In this document: positions 43,299-48,143 of the stretch, piece by piece
How the letters are laid out: each line of letters starts with the position of its first letter
How positions within the stretch are numbered: position 1 is the stretch's first letter
Origin: Albidovulum sp.
GTDB taxonomy: Bacteria > Pseudomonadota > Alphaproteobacteria > Rhodobacterales > Rhodobacteraceae
Length of the DNA stretch: 48,143 nucleotides
Direction of reading: 5' to 3'
Assembly: GCF_008933605.1 (NCBI RefSeq)
Contig: NZ_WBUS01000010.1
Span: 1 to 48,143 of the forward strand
Made by a program: the position numbers and the translations under genes
The notes under the pieces: generated by a model
What the model was told of the DNA's origin: nothing
The model's database searches: none
What the model saw: the letters and a program-made list of their open reading frames with translations, nothing else

Positions 43299-44219
43299 TC
43301 ACCGCACCAGGTGCGTGCGCTTGATGGCCTCGGCGATCTTCTCGACCATGAACTCCATGAAGAGGCGCACCTTCGGATCCTGACCCCGCCGATGGGCGAA
43401 GAGGCACGCCATCTGGATGGGTTCGGGCGGCGTCTCTGCGGCCACGGGCACCAAGGCACCGGACTTGAGATGTTCGGCGATCTCGAAGACAGGCTTCATC
43501 GCCACGCCTGCGCCCGACAGGGCCCAGTCGGTGAGGACGTCGCCGTCATCGCACTCGTAGTGACCGGATATCCGGAACCTCTTCGGCCCGGAAGGTGTCG
43601 TCAACAACCACCGGAACTCCGTCGCCCCGGGGTAACGGAGGTTGAGACACTCGTGGTCCTGCGACAGGATCTCGTCCCCGTTTCGTGGCATGCCACGGCG
43701 CTTCACGTAGTCCGGCGATGCACAAAGCACCCTGCTCACGTCGGCTATCTTCCGGATCTTGAGGTTGCTGTCCTCGGGCTGCCCGAGGAAGAAGGCCAGG
43801 TCCAGACCCTCGGCGGTCAGGTCGACCTTGCGGTCGGTCAGGCGAAGCCGGACGTTGACCTCGGGATAATCGCTCAGAAACAACGGCACGCGCGGCGCGA
43901 TGAGGCGCCGCCCTACGCCTAGAGGGGCTGCGACAAAGATAGAACCGCGCAGGTTGACGGTGATGTTCGCCACTTGCGCTTCTGCGTTGTCGACCGCCTC
44001 GAGGATGTCGATCGACCCGCGGTAGAAGGCCTTGCCCTGCTCGGTCGGTGCCAGGCTGCGGGTCGTGCGCTGAAACAGGCGGATGCCAAGGTGCTCTTCC
44101 AGTTGGGAAATCCTTGACGACGTGACGGCAGGCGAGATGCGCAGGTCCCGCCCCGCGGCCGACATGCTTCCCAGTTCATAGACCCGGACAAACGTGCGAA
44201 CATTCTCAAGGTATGACAT
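43299..44219 (-). CDS. LysR-family transcriptional regulator
   Basis: A 306-residue LysR regulator with an N-terminal helix-turn-helix (GSMSAAGRDLRISPAVTSSR) and a C-terminal inducer-binding domain. It ends 5 bp from uraH (convergent) and is divergent from puuD, so it probably controls the urate genes. The inducer is unknown but may be urate or a ureide. Confidence 0.88.
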   Translation of the reverse strand: MSYLENVRTFVRVYELGSMSAAGRDLRISPAVTSSRISQLEEHLGIRLFQRTTRSLAPTEQGKAFYRGSIDILEAVDNAEAQVANITVNLRGSIFVAAPLGVGRRLIAPRVPLFLSDYPEVNVRLRLTDRKVDLTAEGLDLAFFLGQPEDSNLKIRKIADVSRVLCASPDYVKRRGMPRNGDEILSQDHECLNLRYPGATEFRWLLTTPSGPKRFRISGHYECDDGDVLTDWALSGAGVAMKPVFEIAEHLKSGALVPVAAETPPEPIQMACLFAHRRGQDPKVRLFMEFMVEKIAEAIKRTHLVR

Positions 44220-44232
44220 TATTCTGCATTTT

Positions 44233-44259
44233 TTGATGCTGCTTGGCTTATAGCATCAA
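44233..44259. promoter_or_regulatory. Candidate LysR operator between the regulator and puuD
   Basis: A 7 bp inverted repeat, TTGATGC and GCATCAA separated by 13 bp, lies in the 99 bp divergent spacer. Shape and position fit a LysR recognition site (T-N11-A type). Confidence 0.5.
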
Positions 44260-44318
44260 TACCAGAACAATCGCGCTGCGACTAGGCTGTCCGCGACAGT
44301 TGGCCTTGGGAGGGAGCC

Positions 44319-45554
44319 ATGTACGACCTGGCAGTAATCTGGGACTGGATCGGATTTTCCGTTCGCTGGCTGCACGTCATCACGGCGATGGCCTGGATCG
44401 GGGCGTCCTTCTACTTCATCGCGCTCGACCTGATGCTCAAGCCGAATGCGAGTCTTCCCGCTGGCGCCTATGGCGAGGAATGGGAAGTGCATGGCGGGGG
44501 CTTCTATCACACGGTGAAGTATCTCGTCGCGCCCGCGCAGATGCCCGAGCATCTGACATGGCACAAGTGGCAAAGCTATTCGACCTGGCTTTCAGGGGCA
44601 GCATTGCTCATGATCGTCTACTGGGTTGGCGGCGAGCTCTTCCTGCTGGATCCGACGAAGGCCGAACTGACGCTGTGGCAAGGCATCCTGATCTCTGGCG
44701 GTTCGCTGACGATCGGATGGCTGGCCTACGACCAGCTCTGCAAGTCGAAGCTGGGGGAAAGCCCCACCGCGTTGATGCTGATCCTGTTCGCGATCCTTGT
44801 CGCGATGGCCTGGGGATACAACCAGATATTCACCGGCCGCGCGGCCCTGCTGCACCTTGGCGCCTTCACGGCCTCCATCATGACCGGGAACGTGTTTTTC
44901 CAGATCATGCCGAACCAGCGGATCGTCGTGGCCGACCTGAAAGCCGGGCGCACGCCGGATGCGAAGTATGGCAAGATCGCCAAGCTCCGTTCGACGCATA
45001 ACAATTACCTTACCCTGCCCGTCGTCTTCCTCATGCTTTCGAACCACTACCCGTTGGCCTTTGGCACCGAGTACAACTGGGTCATCGCGTGCCTGGTGTT
45101 CCTGACAGGGGTCACGATCCGCCACTACTTCAACACCATGCACAAGACCGGCAAGGGCCCGCACTGGACCTGGGCCGTGACGGTCATCCTGATGATCCTT
45201 ATCGCCTGGCTGTCGACGGTCAGGACCGGCGAGACGTTCGAAGAGGCCGAGGCGCGCGACCTTACGGCCCACGAGCAACGATATGCCTCTGCCGCCGGCT
45301 TTGAAGAGGCCTACAACGTGGTGGTCGGGAACTGCTCGATGTGCCACGCGCGCGAGCCGTCCTGGACCAACATCCTCTGGGCTCCGAAGGGTGTCTACCT
45401 CGAGACGCCGGGTGATGTCGCCCGCCACGCGAGCGACATCTACCTCCAGGCGGGATTGAGCCACGCCATGCCACCACCCAACGCGATCCAGATGGAACAG
45501 GACTCGCGAGAACTGATCGTCGCATGGGTCCGCGAAGTGCGTGGCATCGAATAG
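44319..45554 (+). CDS. puuD: Membrane urate hydroxylase (urate oxidase) PuuD with C-terminal cytochrome c
   Basis: A 411-residue protein with an N-terminal multi-helix membrane domain (about eight hydrophobic segments, beginning WIGFSVRWLHVITAMAWIG) and a C-terminal haem-c domain with CSMCH. PuuD oxidises urate to 5-hydroxyisourate and passes electrons to the respiratory chain rather than to oxygen directly. It replaces uricase in many alphaproteobacteria and completes the urate pathway here. Confidence 0.92.
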   Translation: MYDLAVIWDWIGFSVRWLHVITAMAWIGASFYFIALDLMLKPNASLPAGAYGEEWEVHGGGFYHTVKYLVAPAQMPEHLTWHKWQSYSTWLSGAALLMIVYWVGGELFLLDPTKAELTLWQGILISGGSLTIGWLAYDQLCKSKLGESPTALMLILFAILVAMAWGYNQIFTGRAALLHLGAFTASIMTGNVFFQIMPNQRIVVADLKAGRTPDAKYGKIAKLRSTHNNYLTLPVVFLMLSNHYPLAFGTEYNWVIACLVFLTGVTIRHYFNTMHKTGKGPHWTWAVTVILMILIAWLSTVRTGETFEEAEARDLTAHEQRYASAAGFEEAYNVVVGNCSMCHAREPSWTNILWAPKGVYLETPGDVARHASDIYLQAGLSHAMPPPNAIQMEQDSRELIVAWVREVRGIE

Positions 45555-45716
45555 CCTGCCTGCCGATCTCAGCGTGAACGACCTGCGCATGGGGCTCGGG
45601 GTGATCGCGCAGTCCCTGCAAGGCTTTCCGGCAACACTCAGGGGCCGCGCCTCGACCCATCCGTCGGTTTCGCGAAGGCGTCATTGCCGCATGCCGGCGC
45701 TGCGGGGTCGTCCCCC

Positions 45717-46751
45717 TCAGCGCCCCTTCGCCTTCTTCGCCTCCTTCACCCGCTTCGCCAGCGCCTTGCCCCGGCGCCGGCGGTCGAGCGCCTGCGCGCT
45801 GTGGCCAGCGTCCTCGGCACGGAGCTTCTTCCAGCGGTCCACCCGGGCGGCGTCCACTTCGCCGGCCGCGACCGCCGCCTGCACGGCGCAGCCGGGTTCC
45901 GGCCCGTGCGAGCAGTCGCGGAAGCGGCATTCGGCGGCGAGGGCGGTGATCTCGGCAAAGGCCTCGTCGATCCCGTCCGCCATGTCGGTCAGGCGCAGCT
46001 CCCGCATTCCCGGCGTGTCGATCAGCCAGCCACCGCCCGGGATCGCATGCATCTCGCGCGCGGTGGTGGTGTGGCGGCCCCGCATGTCGTCCTCGCGCAC
46101 CTCGGACGTCTCGAGGTCAAGCCCGGTGAGCGCGGAGGCGAGCGTCGACTTGCCGACGCCGGACATGCCGAGGAAGGCGACAGTGCGCCCGGGGCCGCAC
46201 CAGGGCATCAGTGCCGCCGCAGCCCCCGGCGCCTTCGCGTTCAGCGACACGGCGGGAACCTTCGGGCCGATCGCATGCAGGCGCGCAAGGTAGGCGTCGG
46301 GCTCGTCGCTGCGGTCGGCCTTGGTCAGGACGAAGACCGGCGGCACCCCGCCCGCGTGGGCGAGCGCGAGGTAGCGTTCGAGGCGCGCCTCGTTGAACTC
46401 CTCGGTGCAGGACGTGGTGAGGAAGACGGTGTCCACGTTCGCCACGATGAGTTGTTCGCGCGCGTCCTCTCCGGCCGCGCGCCGGAAGATGCGCGAGCGG
46501 CGGTCGAGAAGCCGCGCCACCCGGCCCGTGTCGGGGTCGGCGAGTACCCAGTCGCCGACGGCGACATCGCCGGCCGAAAGTTCGGGCGGCAGGCGCAGCT
46601 CCGCTGCCCCGTCGCACGTCAGGACGGCGAGCAGGGCGCGGTGGACGCCGGTGACGCGGGCGGGAGTGAGGGTTTCCAGCTCATCTGGGCCAAGCTGGCG
46701 CAGGAAGTCGGAAGACCAGCCGAGGCTGGCAAGCGTGGGATTGGGGGTCAA
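45717..46751 (-). CDS. rsgA: Ribosome small subunit-dependent GTPase A
   Basis: A 344-residue circularly permuted GTPase that helps 30S maturation. G4 TKAD is at 143-146, G1 GMSGVGKS at 195-202 and G3 DTPG at 245-248. The zinc residues are C275, C280, H282 and C288. The N-terminal OB fold and a basic C-terminus are present. It lies downstream of the SRP RNA on the same strand. Confidence 0.94.
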   Translation of the reverse strand: MTPNPTLASLGWSSDFLRQLGPDELETLTPARVTGVHRALLAVLTCDGAAELRLPPELSAGDVAVGDWVLADPDTGRVARLLDRRSRIFRRAAGEDAREQLIVANVDTVFLTTSCTEEFNEARLERYLALAHAGGVPPVFVLTKADRSDEPDAYLARLHAIGPKVPAVSLNAKAPGAAAALMPWCGPGRTVAFLGMSGVGKSTLASALTGLDLETSEVREDDMRGRHTTTAREMHAIPGGGWLIDTPGMRELRLTDMADGIDEAFAEITALAAECRFRDCSHGPEPGCAVQAAVAAGEVDAARVDRWKKLRAEDAGHSAQALDRRRRGKALAKRVKEAKKAKGR

Positions 46752-46908
46752 GGATCTGTCCTCGGGGAAAGCCGATACCGTTGCCCGGCGGCACGGGCCG
46801 CGGGCGGGTGATGTCGGGATGGGCGGGACAGGTCTGAGGTCTCAGCGAGCCCCGGCCCGGAGGAAAGCAAGCTCTGCCATGTTCGACTCCTTCGCCGGGA
46901 TGCGAGGT

Positions 46909-47002
46909 GAGAGGTTGGACAACGACCCAAGCGGGGCTCGTTACGGCTGCTTCCTTCCGGACCTGACCGGGTTGGCGAGGCGCTCGCCCGCGCCAACCTC
47001 TC
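46909..47002 (-). ncRNA. ffs: Signal recognition particle RNA (4.5S type)
   Basis: The minus-strand transcript contains the conserved SRP domain-IV segment (GGTCAGGTCCGGAAGGAAGC, then AGCC). The ends GAGAGGTTGG and CCAACCTCTC pair into one long hairpin of about 94 nucleotides. It binds Ffh and targets nascent membrane proteins. Exact ends are inferred from the terminal stem. Confidence 0.92.
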
Positions 47003-47202
47003 GTCGTCGGATATAGTCCCGCCGCAGGGGCCGCGCAAGACCGGAGCGGCGCGGGCTCTTCGGAGCGACTCCGCCAAGAGCGCCGTTGCATTCTCGACCG
47101 CCCGGTCAAATCGTGTTATGAGCGGCACCGGTTTGCGCCGCCGCACCGTCGGCGCGCGATCCGTTTTTCATACGCGGCCCAATTTCATCCGAGGCATAGG
47201 AC

Positions 47203-48075
47203 ATGACGATTCACCCCAGGGGCTTCAGTGGCCCGTCCTCCCTTCCCCGCGATGTGGCGATCCGGTCGGAACATCGCCGACTTGCCGGGCATCTCCACCC
47301 TGCCGACAATCCGGTCGCCGCCGTCGTCTTGAACGGCGCAGTCGGCGTGGCTCAGGGCTATTACACCGACTTCGCCCGATGGCTTGCGGAGGAACGCGGC
47401 ATCGCCTGCCTGACCTACGATTACCGCGACTTCGGCGCGTCGGCTACCGGGCGCCCGCGCCGATCGGATGCGACGATGACCGACTGGGGCGTCGCGGACC
47501 AGATGGCGGCGCGCGCGTTCGTCGAGGCGACGTTCCCGGGCCTGCCCGTCTGGATCGTCGGCCATTCCATCGGCGGCGCGATGCTGCCCTTCCAGTCCGG
47601 GTTCGAGCGCGTGGCGCGCGCCATCCTGATCGGGTCGGGCACCGTCCATGTCTCCGATCACCCCTGGCCCTATCAGGCCGTCGCGCGTTTCTTCTGGCAG
47701 GGGCACGGTCCGGTAATGACGCGGGCGCTCGGCTTTCTGCCGGGGCGGCTTTCCGGCTTTGGCGCCGACCTGCCGGCGGGCGTCTACTGGCAGTGGCGGC
47801 GCTGGTGCCTGACGCGCGGTTACCACCTCAACGATGCCGGCGGGCGGCTGCCGGTGCCGGACTGGCGGGCCTTCACCGCGCCGATGAAGTTCGTCGCCAT
47901 GGCCGACGATCCGGTGGTGCCGCCGGCTGCCGTCTGGCGGCTGATGCGCCACTTCCCCGAGGCCGTGAAGCGCCAACTCGTCTTGCGCCCGGAGGAGCAC
48001 GGGGTGCAAAGGATCGGGCACATGGGGATCTTTCACCGCGCCAATGCGAAGCTCTGGCCGCTTGTGGTCGCGTGA
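47203..48075 (+). CDS. Alpha/beta hydrolase family protein
   Basis: A 290-residue hydrolase with the nucleophile elbow GHSIGGAM (S122), an oxyanion-hole region near LNGAVGVAQGYY, and a C-terminal histidine in EHGVQRIGHMG. Similar to serine-aminopeptidase S33 and putative esterases. Substrate unknown. No signal peptide. Confidence 0.85.
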   Translation: MTIHPRGFSGPSSLPRDVAIRSEHRRLAGHLHPADNPVAAVVLNGAVGVAQGYYTDFARWLAEERGIACLTYDYRDFGASATGRPRRSDATMTDWGVADQMAARAFVEATFPGLPVWIVGHSIGGAMLPFQSGFERVARAILIGSGTVHVSDHPWPYQAVARFFWQGHGPVMTRALGFLPGRLSGFGADLPAGVYWQWRRWCLTRGYHLNDAGGRLPVPDWRAFTAPMKFVAMADDPVVPPAAVWRLMRHFPEAVKRQLVLRPEEHGVQRIGHMGIFHRANAKLWPLVVA

Positions 48076-48105
48076 CGGCGGACAGGACCCGGCAGGAGGG
48101 TAGGC

Positions 48106-48143
48106 ATGACGACCGAATTCGCGATCGCGGAACTGGCGCTTGG
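48106..48143 (+). CDS. Partial gene at the right edge
   Basis: ATG 48106 with AGGAGGG 8 bp upstream opens a frame that runs off the window after 12 codons (MTTEFAIAELAL). The good ribosome site supports a real start. Nothing can be said of its function. Confidence 0.5.
   Translation, partial: MTTEFAIAELAL

Noticed and set aside
1-48143. CRISPR array
   Set aside because: No set of regularly spaced short direct repeats was seen; repeats found are pairs or attachment sites.

Overview
The window is high-GC DNA from an alphaproteobacterium, most likely a member of the Rhodobacteraceae. The evidence is the CobU-CobT-CobS late cobalamin genes, a complete beta-hydroxyaspartate cycle (bhcRABCD), membrane urate hydroxylase PuuD, a PuuE-UraD fusion and an alphaproteobacterial-style SRP RNA. 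All names come from reading translations and motifs; no database search was possible.

Layout. 1-3039: late cobalamin genes, with a partial threonine-kinase-like gene and a CobC-like phosphatase on the minus strand, and cobU-cobT-cobS on the plus strand. 3147-8758: class III aminotransferase, glutamine-synthetase-like ligase, amidase and class V aminotransferase, probably amine or amide catabolism with unknown substrate. 8778-23103: a 14.3 kb integrated element in the 3' half of tRNA-Lys(TTT), bounded by exact 53 bp direct repeats. It holds a tyrosine integrase, an AlpA-like protein, many unrecognised small genes, a packaging module (TerS-like, then a large terminase split into separate ATPase and nuclease genes) and a short truncated gene. 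It also carries a lower-GC cargo of a DNA methyltransferase facing an 852-residue MORC/MutL-type GHKL ATPase with a small partner, and three minus-strand genes at the right end. No capsid, portal or tail gene is recognisable. 23225-25314: dapF-mtaB. 25404-32384: a cytochrome c, a membrane-anchored flavoprotein disulfide reductase, and ynjF-ynjB-ynjC-ynjD. 32815-45554: purine (urate) degradation joined to the beta-hydroxyaspartate cycle. 45717-48143: rsgA, SRP RNA, an alpha/beta hydrolase and the first codons of another gene.

How the genes work together. PuuD, UraH and the PuuE-UraD fusion take urate to allantoate. An (S)-ureidoglycine aminohydrolase and ureidoglycolate lyase lead on to glyoxylate. 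BhcA-BhcD then convert two glyoxylate to oxaloacetate without carbon loss. Only the allantoate amidohydrolase step is missing from the window. The most novel material is in the tRNA-Lys element: the methyltransferase/GHKL/small-protein cargo is a candidate anti-phage or conflict system, placed between truncated genes beside a packaging-only module.
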